DNA of 35,803 nt, taken from the NCBI GenBank assembly GCA_029006195.1, contig JAQXGH010000029.1:1-35803 (forward strand). Direction: 5' to 3'. A program made the translations under genes and the position numbers. This DNA is from Bacillota bacterium (GTDB lineage Bacteria > Bacillota > Clostridia > Peptostreptococcales > Anaerovoracaceae). The notes below the pieces were generated by a model. The model was not told where the DNA came from. It saw nothing but the letters and a program-made list of their open reading frames with translations, and did not search any database. Of the stretch, positions 7,596 to 14,567 are shown piece by piece (position 1 is the first letter of the stretch; every line of letters begins with the position of its first letter).

Positions 7596-9059
7596 TTACA
7601 GCTTACCAGCTGAATTTCTCTGCTTAAGTTCCTGTTTAACGCCATCGACGATAACAGTACCGTCTTCCATGATTTCTACCTGGTGCTTCTTCTTATCAAC
7701 AGCATTTACAACGAAGAAGATAACAGCACTTACCAGGATACCGTACATGATAGGTGTAGTTGCTGCCATACCATCCTTGATCATAAATATTACTACAGTG
7801 ATGAAGCTGCCCAGAAGTGAAAGCAGGCCAGCCTTGGCACTTACCTTCTTCAGAAGGAATGCGAATACCAGTGGAACGAAGATACATCCTGACAGGAATG
7901 CGTAAGCTACATCCAGTGCAACCAGTACGCTCTGGATCCAGAGTGCACAAACGATAGCAACAAGACCAGTAACTATAGCCAGTCCTCTAGTGATAAGAAC
8001 GCCTTTCTTTTCTGAGTAGTTCTTGTTTCCGCCTAAGATGAGATCGTTAAAGATTACAGTTGCTGTACCCATGATTTCACTTGATGCAGTTGACATTACT
8101 GCAGCCAGTGCAGCAGCGAGCAGTACGCCACGTACGCCAGTTGGTGTGAATGTTGTTGTTGCTGTAGCGAATGCCAGAGTAGGGTCTTCCATATTTGGCA
8201 TTGCGATGTAGAGGCACATACCTAAAACTGTTATAGCCAGAGCATAGATGAAGATGTATGCTGCAGCCATCATTGTGCCGCGTCTAGCAACCTTAGGACT
8301 CTTAGCTGTGAACGCTCTCTGCCAGATATCCTGACCAACCAGGAATCCTGGAGTATAAAGCAGGATGTAAGCTATGATCTTAGGTGCTCCGATGCTTGTG
8401 ATGTCCCAGTGAGTTGCTGGAACTGATTCGATAAATGTTCCGAATCCGCCGATACCGTGAATAGCCATAACTGGGCAGATGATGATAACGCCGACTGTCA
8501 TGATAAGGAACTGGATAATGTCAGTGTAAGTAACAGCCCACATACCGCCGATTACAACGTAGAGAAGAACTACGAGTCCGCCGATGAGCATTGATACCTG
8601 CAGAGACCATCCGAACATTACGTTCATGATAGTGCCGGCTGCTACAACCTGAACAACGGCAACCATGAAGAGGTAAACTACCATTACCAGTGAACTGAGA
8701 AGTCTAGCCTGTGGTCCATAGAACACACCGAAACCTTCGCATGCACTGAGGATTCTCATGTTTGTAAGCTTAGTTCTAAGAAGTAAGCTGAGTAAGAAGA
8801 TACTTACAGCGAAGATACCACCGAGCCACAGTGCGCTGATACCGAAGTTGTAGCCCAAAGTCGCGCCACCAGTAGTGAGGGCACCGCCGATTACACATGC
8901 TGCCATTGCAGCTGTGAAACGCCAGATACCTATATTTCTGCCGGCAACCATGAAGTCTTCTGTTGTCTTAGTTTTCTTAGCTGTCCAAATACCTACTACA
9001 ATAAGTGTCAGTAAGTAAGCAATAACTATTATGATGTCTAGTGTAGTGAAATTAGCCAT
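7596..9059 (-). CDS. Sodium:solute symporter family transporter (SSF)
   Basis: The protein has about 13 hydrophobic segments and the SSF pattern. It opens with LDIIIVIAYLLTLIVVG, followed by the TEDFMVAGRN loop, an alternating Gly/Ala/Thr stretch (GGALTTGGATLGYNFG) and the VIGGMWAVTYTDIIQFLIM segment that is diagnostic for this family. SSF members carry sugars, proline, pantothenate, carboxylates or similar solutes with Na+; the substrate is not deducible. I place the start at ATG 9059 because GGAGGAGAG lies immediately upstream; an earlier in-frame ATG at 9086 has no ribosome site and would put that sequence inside the coding region. The length is then 487 residues. A good promoter lies at 9098-9126 with an operator-like palindrome inside it. 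Confidence 0.9.
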   Translation of the reverse strand: MANFTTLDIIIVIAYLLTLIVVGIWTAKKTKTTEDFMVAGRNIGIWRFTAAMAACVIGGALTTGGATLGYNFGISALWLGGIFAVSIFLLSLLLRTKLTNMRILSACEGFGVFYGPQARLLSSLVMVVYLFMVAVVQVVAAGTIMNVMFGWSLQVSMLIGGLVVLLYVVIGGMWAVTYTDIIQFLIMTVGVIIICPVMAIHGIGGFGTFIESVPATHWDITSIGAPKIIAYILLYTPGFLVGQDIWQRAFTAKSPKVARRGTMMAAAYIFIYALAITVLGMCLYIAMPNMEDPTLAFATATTTFTPTGVRGVLLAAALAAVMSTASSEIMGTATVIFNDLILGGNKNYSEKKGVLITRGLAIVTGLVAIVCALWIQSVLVALDVAYAFLSGCIFVPLVFAFLLKKVSAKAGLLSLLGSFITVVIFMIKDGMAATTPIMYGILVSAVIFFVVNAVDKKKHQVEIMEDGTVIVDGVKQELKQRNSAGKL

Positions 9060-9097
9060 TCTCTCCTCCAATAAATTAATATACAAAATACTTTATA

Positions 9098-9126
9098 AGT
9101 ATACATATTCATATGTGAATAGTCAA
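9098..9126 (-). promoter_or_regulatory. Symporter promoter with Fnr-like palindrome in the spacer
   Basis: On the minus strand TTGACT (9121-9126) and TATACT (9098-9103) are 17 bases apart, close to consensus. The spacer contains TATTCA-TATG-TGAATA (9106-9121), a 6-base inverted repeat with a 4-base centre, the geometry of Crp/Fnr sites. A bound regulator would block RNA polymerase. The neighbouring Crp/Fnr gene is the natural candidate. Confidence 0.7.
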
Positions 9127-9163
9127 ACGAAAATGGCTGAATTTCTAGGAATTATACATATAT

Positions 9164-9826
9164 TTATATATAGAGATCGAAATGGTTTCTGTTTGTCTTG
9201 AGAATGCCTTCTTTTTGCAGTTTCGAAAGCTCAACCGACATTGCAGCTCGTTCTACGCAGAGAAAATCCGCCAAGTGCTGTCTATCGTAAGGAATATCAA
9301 AATGCAGGCTTTCCTGCCTTATAGATTCTGCTGACAGGTAAGAGAGAAGTTTTTCTCTTGTTGTTCTCTGGCTCATATGCGTGATTTTGTCGTTTAAAAT
9401 CAAAATCTTCTTAGCGAGAACTGCAACCAGATTACGAGTGATTCTCTGATGATGCTCACAGCTGTTTGAGCAAGATGATAGAAGTCTTCTGACTTCTACC
9501 AACATAATTTCACAAGGCTCTTCTGCTACTACGCTTATGTTCAGAACTGTGCCAGGGGTAGCGGCATATGGTTCACCAAAGAAATCGCCGGGAATGCAGT
9601 TGGAAAGAATGTTTCTGTGTCCCCAAAGATCCTCCTGAATGATAAGTGCTTTTCCGCTGAGAACTAGCCCCATCTGAGTGGTTGATTCACCAGCACGGAA
9701 TATGTATTCGCCAGCCTGCTTTTTTATTACAGCGCCATTAACACAATGTATCGTTGCCAGAATCTCTTCTTCTGTTAAACCATTAAAAAACGGGCATGCT
9801 CTTAATAACTTCAAATGCTGTCTCAT
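9164..9826 (-). CDS. Crp/Fnr-family transcriptional regulator
   Basis: From ATG 9826 the protein has 220 residues: a cyclic-nucleotide-binding-like beta-barrel (about 5-120, with GEYIFRAGE and IPGDFFGEP motifs), a long dimerisation helix, and a C-terminal winged helix with YDRQHLADFLCVERAAMSVE as the DNA-reading HTH. I prefer ATG 9826 to an in-frame ATG at 9850 because AAAGGAG lies at the right distance before 9826. Cysteines are scattered but there is no Fnr N-terminal Cys cluster, so the ligand or signal is unknown. The symporter is encoded just downstream on the same strand, and the oxygen-defence operon lies behind it on the other strand. Control of the symporter and of itself is likely. 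Confidence 0.88.
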   Translation of the reverse strand: MRQHLKLLRACPFFNGLTEEEILATIHCVNGAVIKKQAGEYIFRAGESTTQMGLVLSGKALIIQEDLWGHRNILSNCIPGDFFGEPYAATPGTVLNISVVAEEPCEIMLVEVRRLLSSCSNSCEHHQRITRNLVAVLAKKILILNDKITHMSQRTTREKLLSYLSAESIRQESLHFDIPYDRQHLADFLCVERAAMSVELSKLQKEGILKTNRNHFDLYI

Positions 9827-9845
9827 ATTAACTCCTTTGTTAGAT

Positions 9846-9897
9846 ATCAAACATTAATGTATGATTTGATTATAATAAAGCGGAATTAATTTGTGAA
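9846..9897 (-). promoter_or_regulatory. Promoter and inverted repeats upstream of the Crp/Fnr gene
   Basis: On the minus strand TTCACA (9892-9897) and TATAAT (9869-9874) are separated by 17 bases. At the presumed start lies ATCAAA (9846-9851) ... TTTGAT (9865-9870), half-sites similar to Fnr ATCAA/TTGAT, spaced by 13 bases. The perfect palindrome ACATTAATGT (9851-9860) is nested inside. This placement suggests autoregulation. Confidence 0.5.
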
Positions 9898-9900
9898 TAA

Positions 9901-10011
9901 TTTTGTTATAAAGAACCTATAGATTTCGCGCAGATGATAGCTTTCGGCCTTATCTGGATCGGAATCGTCATTTTCACGATAGGGCAGTTCAAAAACCTAA
10001 AAAAGCAATAA
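9901..10011 (+). pseudogene. rarD-like (EamA family) 3' fragment
   Basis: A plus-strand frame of 36 codons ends at TAA 10009-10011 and reads YKEPIDFAQMIAFGLIWIGI followed by a hydrophobic tail and basic end. This matches the last transmembrane helix of RarD-type permeases, which end with a Glu-Pro or similar motif, a Phe-x-Phe/Leu-Ile-Trp helix and a short basic tail. An in-frame stop at 9898-9900 cuts it upstream, and no start or ribosome site exists. It is the stump of a gene deleted when the Crp/Fnr region and the rubrerythrin operon came together. Confidence 0.6.
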
Positions 10012-10025
10012 AATGCACAAATTTA

Positions 10026-10034
10026 TGATATACT
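10026..10034 (+). promoter_or_regulatory. Extended -10 promoter for the rubrerythrin fusion operon
   Basis: TGA-TATACT at 10026-10034 is an extended -10 element 34 bases before the ATG at 10069. No convincing -35 is visible. GGGAGGAG (10054-10061) is the ribosome site. Confidence 0.6.
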
Positions 10035-10068
10035 AATTTAAAAATAAAGAAAAGGGAGGAGTATTCAT

Positions 10069-11253
10069 ATGGATCCACGTACAATGTTCAAGCTGTCATA
10101 CGGACTTTTTGTTTTGACTGCTAAGCAGGGCGATAAGGACAATGGCTGCATTATAAATACAGCTATACAGGCAGCATCAGAACCAAATCAGATAAGCATT
10201 TGCGTTAACAAAGCGAATCTGACTCACGATATTGTTAAGGAAACAGGAGAATTTACTGTTTCGATTATCAGTAAGGATGCGACATTTGATCTCTTTAAGC
10301 GATTTGGCTACCAGTCAGGTAGAGATGTTGACAAGTTTGCAGATTTTGCAAGTGTGAAGAGAGGCGATAACGGCATCTACATCGTTACTGAAGGAACAAA
10401 TGGATATATCTCAGTGAAGGTTGAGAAGACAGAGGATCTGGGATCGCATACTATGTTCATCGGTACTGTTACTGATATGGACAGCCTTTCGGACACTGAA
10501 TCCGTAACTTACACATACTACATGGATAACATCAAGCCAAAGCCTGAAATGGTAGGCAAGACGCCAGCTGGTCAGACAGTATGGCGCTGCAGAATATGCG
10601 GATATGAGTATGTTGGAGAAGAACTTCCGGAGGACTTTATTTGTCCTATCTGTAAGCATCCGGCAGCTGATTTCGAGAAAGTTGAAGTAAAGGAAGCAGT
10701 CAAGGAGGAAAAAATGGCTAACAAGTACGCAGGAACTAAGACTGAGAAGAATTTATGGGAAGCATTCGCTGGCGAATCAATGGCTAGAAACAAGTACACT
10801 TATTTCGCTTCAGTAGCTAAGAAGGCTGGATACGAACAGATCGCAGCTTTATTCTTAAAGACAGCTGATAACGAGAAGGAACACGCTAAGCTTTGGTTCA
10901 AGGCTCTTGGCGAACTTGGTGATACTCCGGCTAATCTGCTTCACGCGGCAGAAGGCGAAAACGCTGAATGGACTGATATGTACGATAGAATGGCTAAGGA
11001 AGCTGAAGAAGAAGGTTTCCCTGAACTGGCAGCTCAGTTTAGAGGCGTAGCAGCTATCGAGAAGGAACACGAAGAAAGATATCGTGCACTGCTTCACAAT
11101 GTTGAAGAAATGGAAGTATTTAAGAAGAGTGGCGTAACTATGTGGGAATGCAGAAACTGCGGACATATCGTAGTTGGCACAGAAGCGCCAAACATTTTCC
11201 CAGTTTGCTCACATCCACAGGCTTACTTCGAAGTTAGAGCTCAGAATTTCTAA
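10069..11253 (+). CDS. Flavin reductase-rubredoxin-rubrerythrin fusion
   Basis: Three modules lie in one 394-residue chain. Residues 1-155 are an FMN-binding flavin-reductase-like domain. Residues 171-204 are a rubredoxin (Cys174, Cys177, Cys192, Cys195). The first two modules together equal the high-molecular-weight rubredoxin that passes electrons from NAD(P)H systems. Residues 216-394 are rubrerythrin: a diiron four-helix bundle with Glu236, Glu269, His272, Glu331 and His334 visible, then a C-terminal rubredoxin. That last centre has Cys361, Cys364 and Cys380, but the fourth ligand is Phe377 in a FPVC motif where CPVC is expected. The chain should reduce hydrogen peroxide in the cytosol with a built-in electron relay. 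A strong internal ribosome site before Met216 may also yield separate rubrerythrin. A desulfoferrodoxin gene follows after 18 bases. Confidence 0.9.
   Translation: MDPRTMFKLSYGLFVLTAKQGDKDNGCIINTAIQAASEPNQISICVNKANLTHDIVKETGEFTVSIISKDATFDLFKRFGYQSGRDVDKFADFASVKRGDNGIYIVTEGTNGYISVKVEKTEDLGSHTMFIGTVTDMDSLSDTESVTYTYYMDNIKPKPEMVGKTPAGQTVWRCRICGYEYVGEELPEDFICPICKHPAADFEKVEVKEAVKEEKMANKYAGTKTEKNLWEAFAGESMARNKYTYFASVAKKAGYEQIAALFLKTADNEKEHAKLWFKALGELGDTPANLLHAAEGENAEWTDMYDRMAKEAEEEGFPELAAQFRGVAAIEKEHEERYRALLHNVEEMEVFKKSGVTMWECRNCGHIVVGTEAPNIFPVCSHPQAYFEVRAQNF
10702..10716 (+). promoter_or_regulatory. Internal ribosome site and ATG for stand-alone rubrerythrin
   Basis: AAGGAGG at 10702-10708 stands 5 bases before an in-frame ATG at 10714, inside the linker between the rubredoxin and rubrerythrin domains. 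The protein from that ATG begins [13 protein letters not shown], like a normal rubrerythrin. The site decides whether one or two products are made. Confidence 0.65.
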
Positions 11254-11271
11254 GAAAAAGGAGGGTGTGAT

Positions 11272-11640
11272 ATGAAGATATATAAGTGTGAAATTTGCGG
11301 TAGAATCATTGATGAACTGACTGCAGGCGCAGGCGTTCCGGTTTGCTGCGGTAAGCCAATGACAGAAATGATTCCGGGAACTTCAGACGGAGCAGCTGAG
11401 AAGCATGTACCGGTTTACGAAGTAGAAGGAAACAAGGTATCAGTTACAGTAGGTTCAGTAGCACATCCAATGGCAGACGTTCATTATATTGAATGGATCG
11501 CTATTGAAACAACTTCAGGAATGCAGAGAAAGATGCTGAAACCTGCACAGGAACCTAAGGCAGATTTCTTAATGGCTGAAGGTGAAGAATTAGTTGCTGT
11601 ATATGCATACTGTAATCTTCACGGATTTTGGAAGGCATAA
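11272..11640 (+). CDS. dfx: Desulfoferrodoxin (superoxide reductase)
   Basis: The 122-residue protein has an N-terminal desulforedoxin centre (CEIC near 6-9 and the adjacent CC near 25-26) and a superoxide reductase domain with EKHVP, VAHPM, DVHYIEW and the C-terminal YCNLHGFW. These supply the four histidines and one cysteine of the active iron, together with the conserved Glu-Lys pair. It reduces superoxide to hydrogen peroxide without making oxygen; the rubrerythrin encoded just upstream can then remove the peroxide. The operon order and short spacing fit a joint oxygen-stress unit. AGGAGGG precedes the start. Confidence 0.95.
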   Translation: MKIYKCEICGRIIDELTAGAGVPVCCGKPMTEMIPGTSDGAAEKHVPVYEVEGNKVSVTVGSVAHPMADVHYIEWIAIETTSGMQRKMLKPAQEPKADFLMAEGEELVAVYAYCNLHGFWKA

Positions 11641-11649
11641 ATAAGAATT

Positions 11650-11682
11650 AAAAAAGCACGCGTTTTATATGCGTGCTTTTTT
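11650..11682. terminator. Bidirectional terminator, dfx / NhaC-type antiporter
   Basis: GCACGC (11656-11661) and GCGTGC (11671-11676), extended by A/T pairs to 11 bases, form a hairpin with a 9-base loop and flanking A and T runs. It serves both converging genes and overlaps the end of the antiporter coding region. Confidence 0.85.
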
Positions 11683-13230
11683 ATTTACTCTCGTAAGGAT
11701 GAATATTGTAATAAATAGCATAATTGCCAGAGCAGCATAAGCTATTAAGAGACTGCCTGTGAGGCCTTTAGCAATATATGCGATTACGGCCATTACACCG
11801 CAGATTGCTGCGTATGGAATCTGTGTTTTGACGTGGTCTAAAATTGCAATGCCGCCACTCATTGAGGCAACGATGGATGTGTCTGCCAGTGGTGAACAGA
11901 GTGCGCCGAGGGCTCCTGCTGCAACCATAGCTGAAAGGCACATGGAAAGGTCAGCGCCAGTCGCTAATGCGAACGGTACGATAACAGGTGTCATAACCGC
12001 ATAAGTTGTCCAGCCGCCGCCGATGGCAAATGTCATTCCGCTGCAGATCAGAAGCAGAAGTGCTGGAATGAGGAATACAGGAACTGTATCTCCGAAGAGA
12101 GAAATCATGAAGTCTGCGATTCCCATTGATTCCGAAATGCTTCCCAGTGTCCAGCCAAGTGAAAGTACGCAGAGCGCATAGAACATTGACTTGAAGCCTG
12201 TGATGATAGCATTGATCAGTTCGCCAACTGTTGCCAGCTTCCTCAGATTCAGATAGATTACTGTGATTATTATTGAGCAGATAAAGCCTGACAGGATAGC
12301 AGGGATGCCGTCCATTTCGTTTACTGTTCTAACTACGCTGTGATGCTGGAAGAATCCGCCTGACTGCATCATGAACAGTACTACTGATGTGATCAGAATA
12401 GCGATAGGGATGATGAGGTCCTTAGCCTGACCCTTTGAGATTTCCAGGCTGGCGAAATCGTCTTCATCAGATCCGCTGAAAGTATTATCCCAAAGTTTGC
12501 CTGTTGTTTCCGCTCTAAGTTCTGCCTTTCTCATAGGTCCTATATTGATGCCGAAAATCGCAACTGAGAAGAGCATTACTATGGAAGCGATGGCAAAGAA
12601 GTTGTTAGGGATGGAACTGAGATAAACCATATAAGTGTTTTTGTCAATTCCTGCGCTTACCAGGCTGGCCCCAAGCATTGAGCATACGAAAGCTGCCCAG
12701 CTTGAAATTGGTGACAGCTGACATGCAGCTGCAGTGACTGAATCCAGATAATAAGTAAGCTTTTCTCTAGCCATCTTGTTCTTGTCGCAGATTTCCTTGT
12801 TGATTGTACCATTGATAAGCAGGTCAAAATAATCATCTACGAACATAAAAGAGCCTAAAACGCATGTTAGTATTCCGGCTTTACTCTTAGTATTGATCTT
12901 TTTGATAAGAAGGTTTGCAAAAGCTTGTGATCCGCCTGATTTAACAAGCAGACCGAGCATGCCGCCTATTAGAATTATGACGAGTAGCAGCATGCAGTTG
13001 TCGGGGTCTGTGATTGCCCCTGCTACGAAATTGCCATCCTCATCTGTAGTGCCTGCCAGTGTAACAAGCAAAAGCTTCAGTGCTTCAAGTGGCACGAAGT
13101 GCGTTTTAAGCAGTACACCGAGGATGACCCCGATCGATAACGACAAAAGAATTTCTCGTGTAATTATTGCCAGTGCAATGGTCACGAGCGGTGGAACGAC
13201 CGACCAGAAAGTTAAATCTAAAAAATCCAT
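11665..13230 (-). CDS. Na+/H+ antiporter, NhaC family (first copy)
   Basis: The 521-residue protein has about 11-12 membrane segments and the NhaC-type motifs SFMFVDDYFDLLINGTI in the first half and FAIGGGWTTYAVMTPVIVPFA in the second, within the IT/NhaC arrangement of two inverted halves. Family members exchange Na+ for H+ or amino acids/carboxylates (malate-lactate or arginine-ornithine type), so the precise cargo is open. I use ATG 13230 because AAGGAGAAG lies directly upstream; the earlier ATG at 13251 has no ribosome site. It is single between two terminator or promoter regions. A second family member of 452 residues lies at 30928. Confidence 0.85.
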   Translation of the reverse strand: MDFLDLTFWSVVPPLVTIALAIITREILLSLSIGVILGVLLKTHFVPLEALKLLLVTLAGTTDEDGNFVAGAITDPDNCMLLLVIILIGGMLGLLVKSGGSQAFANLLIKKINTKSKAGILTCVLGSFMFVDDYFDLLINGTINKEICDKNKMAREKLTYYLDSVTAAACQLSPISSWAAFVCSMLGASLVSAGIDKNTYMVYLSSIPNNFFAIASIVMLFSVAIFGINIGPMRKAELRAETTGKLWDNTFSGSDEDDFASLEISKGQAKDLIIPIAILITSVVLFMMQSGGFFQHHSVVRTVNEMDGIPAILSGFICSIIITVIYLNLRKLATVGELINAIITGFKSMFYALCVLSLGWTLGSISESMGIADFMISLFGDTVPVFLIPALLLLICSGMTFAIGGGWTTYAVMTPVIVPFALATGADLSMCLSAMVAAGALGALCSPLADTSIVASMSGGIAILDHVKTQIPYAAICGVMAVIAYIAKGLTGSLLIAYAALAIMLFITIFILTRVNKKARI

Positions 13231-13564
13231 TTTCTTCTCCTTTTTTAACAAAATTGGGTTGGTTTATGGTGTCGTTTTTTTCTCTATTAAATTGTTCCTT
13301 TCTGGTTGCTCAGCTTTCGCATTAGATTACATAAGTGGAACTTAATCCCTTATGCCATTTAATAATATCAGAAAATAACGACAATTTCTTTAACAAAATT
13401 GCTGGTTTAGTACCATTAATTTGTCTATAACCCATATGGGCCATGGAAAGGTACCCATATTTTGCACAATAGTTTGAGTGGATAAAAGCTTTTGCTGGTG
13501 GTAGAATGAGGGGCAAGCAGTAATCACAATTCATGCCAATAATATTAAAAGGAAGGACAATCAA
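13231..13564. promoter_or_regulatory. Intergenic control region with inverted repeat and extended -10
   Basis: This 334-base divergent gap holds no gene that I can support. ATATGGG (13434-13440) and CCCATAT (13454-13460) form a 7-base inverted repeat 13 bases apart; the left arm is itself part of the palindrome CCCATATGGG (13431-13440), and CCATGG and GGTACC fill the centre. Downstream, TGG-TAGAAT (13499-13507) is an extended -10 element for the MoaE-like gene, putting the repeat about 55-80 bases before the start, an activator position. No Moco riboswitch is recognised. Confidence 0.45.
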
Positions 13565-13960
13565 ATGAAACAGAAGCCGTCAATGGACAAATGGTTAGAA
13601 GAAGCGAAGGCGCATGAGAGCGCATCTAAGTGCGGAATGTACCTTACACATAATGGAGTTGTTAGGGAAACAGCCAAGGCTAAGGTAAGACAGGGTGTGT
13701 CCGACACTAAGCCAATTAGAGCCGTTGAATTCTCATACTATGCAGCTAAAGTTGATGCAGCTATCGCTAAAGCATATCAGATGGAGGGAATTTACTACAT
13801 TAAAGTATGGCTTAATGAAGGCGAGGTACCGGTTGGCGGTGATCTTATGTATGTTCTGATAGGCGGGGATATCAGACCGCATGTTATAGATTGCCTGCAG
13901 GCTCTTGTAGGTGAAATCAAGAACAACTGTGTTATTGAGAAGGAAATAGAGGAGGATTAG
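13565..13960 (+). CDS. MoaE-like molybdopterin synthase large-subunit homologue
   Basis: The 131-residue protein resembles MoaE: SKCGMYLTHNGVVR near 20-34 matches the Gly-x-x-x-x-Phe/His-x-Gly-x-Val-Arg region, and the body has the alpha/beta pattern of the family. In MoaE this chain carries the site where MoaD sulfur is inserted into precursor Z. Here the C-terminal part reads VPVGGDLMYVLIGGDIRPHV, where classic MoaE has an invariant Lys and Arg segment, and I cannot place those catalytic lysines with confidence. No MoaD or other moa gene lies beside it. It is translated with the next gene (stop TAG, then two bases, then ATG). The call is a homologue, possibly with a shifted role. Confidence 0.6.
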   Translation: MKQKPSMDKWLEEAKAHESASKCGMYLTHNGVVRETAKAKVRQGVSDTKPIRAVEFSYYAAKVDAAIAKAYQMEGIYYIKVWLNEGEVPVGGDLMYVLIGGDIRPHVIDCLQALVGEIKNNCVIEKEIEED

Positions 13961-13962
13961 GA

Positions 13963-14511
13963 ATGAATAAGTATGCTTTTTTAGAAAACGTGCCTGGACT
14001 TTCAGTTGATAATTATGTAGGCGTGTTTAATGATGGTGAGTGGGAAAACATAATTGCTGGATGCGACGGCGTTGATGCGGTTATGGATTATGCTAAGAAG
14101 CTCATTTCTGAAGGCGCTGAACTTATCAACTTATGTGGCGATTTCACAGAGGAGAACGTTAAGGAGCTTGAAGCTTTTGCACCTGGTAAGGTAACAGCTC
14201 ACTATGCAGCATATACACCTAAGGAAATGGCTAAGCTGGAAGCATTATCACAGTATGTTGAATATGTAATGATTATCTTCGGCAACGTTGAGGAGCCTCA
14301 TCTTGTTGAACTGAATTCTCCAGAAATGCACACTTGCGCAGTATTCGTAAAGGATGTTGATATGGCCGTTTCTGTTGCGCAGGAATATGCGAAGAAGGGC
14401 ATTGATGGAATCGAACTTTGCAGTGGTTTCCATGAAGAAGAAACAAATAAAGTTATCGCAGCTGTAGAAGAAATCGATTCTAAGGTTCCTGTTGGATCAA
14501 ACGGACTTTAA
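13963..14511 (+). CDS. Tandem DUF6506-like protein
   Basis: The 182-residue protein contains two copies of a short alpha/beta unit. Copy one has YAKKLISEGAELINLCGDF (43-61) followed by EENVKELEA; copy two has YAKKGIDGIELCSGF (142-156) followed by EEETNKVIAAV and the ending KVPVG (174-178). The ELCxGF...KVPVG pattern is that of the DUF6506 family, usually one copy of about 100 residues, so this looks like an internal duplication or fusion. Cys58 and Cys153 are equivalent. No function is established. Translation is coupled to the MoaE-like gene through a GAGGAGG ribosome site inside that gene's end. Confidence 0.6.
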   Translation: MNKYAFLENVPGLSVDNYVGVFNDGEWENIIAGCDGVDAVMDYAKKLISEGAELINLCGDFTEENVKELEAFAPGKVTAHYAAYTPKEMAKLEALSQYVEYVMIIFGNVEEPHLVELNSPEMHTCAVFVKDVDMAVSVAQEYAKKGIDGIELCSGFHEEETNKVIAAVEEIDSKVPVGSNGL

Positions 14512-14532
14512 ATAGATTGGTACAAATAAAAA

Positions 14533-14562
14533 TGCGCTGACAAAGGTCAGCGCAAATATTTT
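14533..14562. terminator. Bidirectional terminator, DUF6506-like / ATP-grasp
   Basis: TGCGCTGAC (14533-14541), loop AAAG, GTCAGCGCA (14546-14554) form a perfect 9-base stem with a T run to the right and an A-rich tract to the left. It separates converging genes. Confidence 0.88.
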
Positions 14563-14567
14563 TTTAA

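Noticed and set aside
7669-8211. Plus-strand open frames inside the symporter gene
   Set aside because: They are antisense shadows of a strongly coding membrane protein gene and have no ribosome sites or domains.
13231-13564. Moco riboswitch upstream of the MoaE-like gene
   Set aside because: I could not recognise the conserved multi-stem structure; only a short inverted repeat and a promoter are visible.
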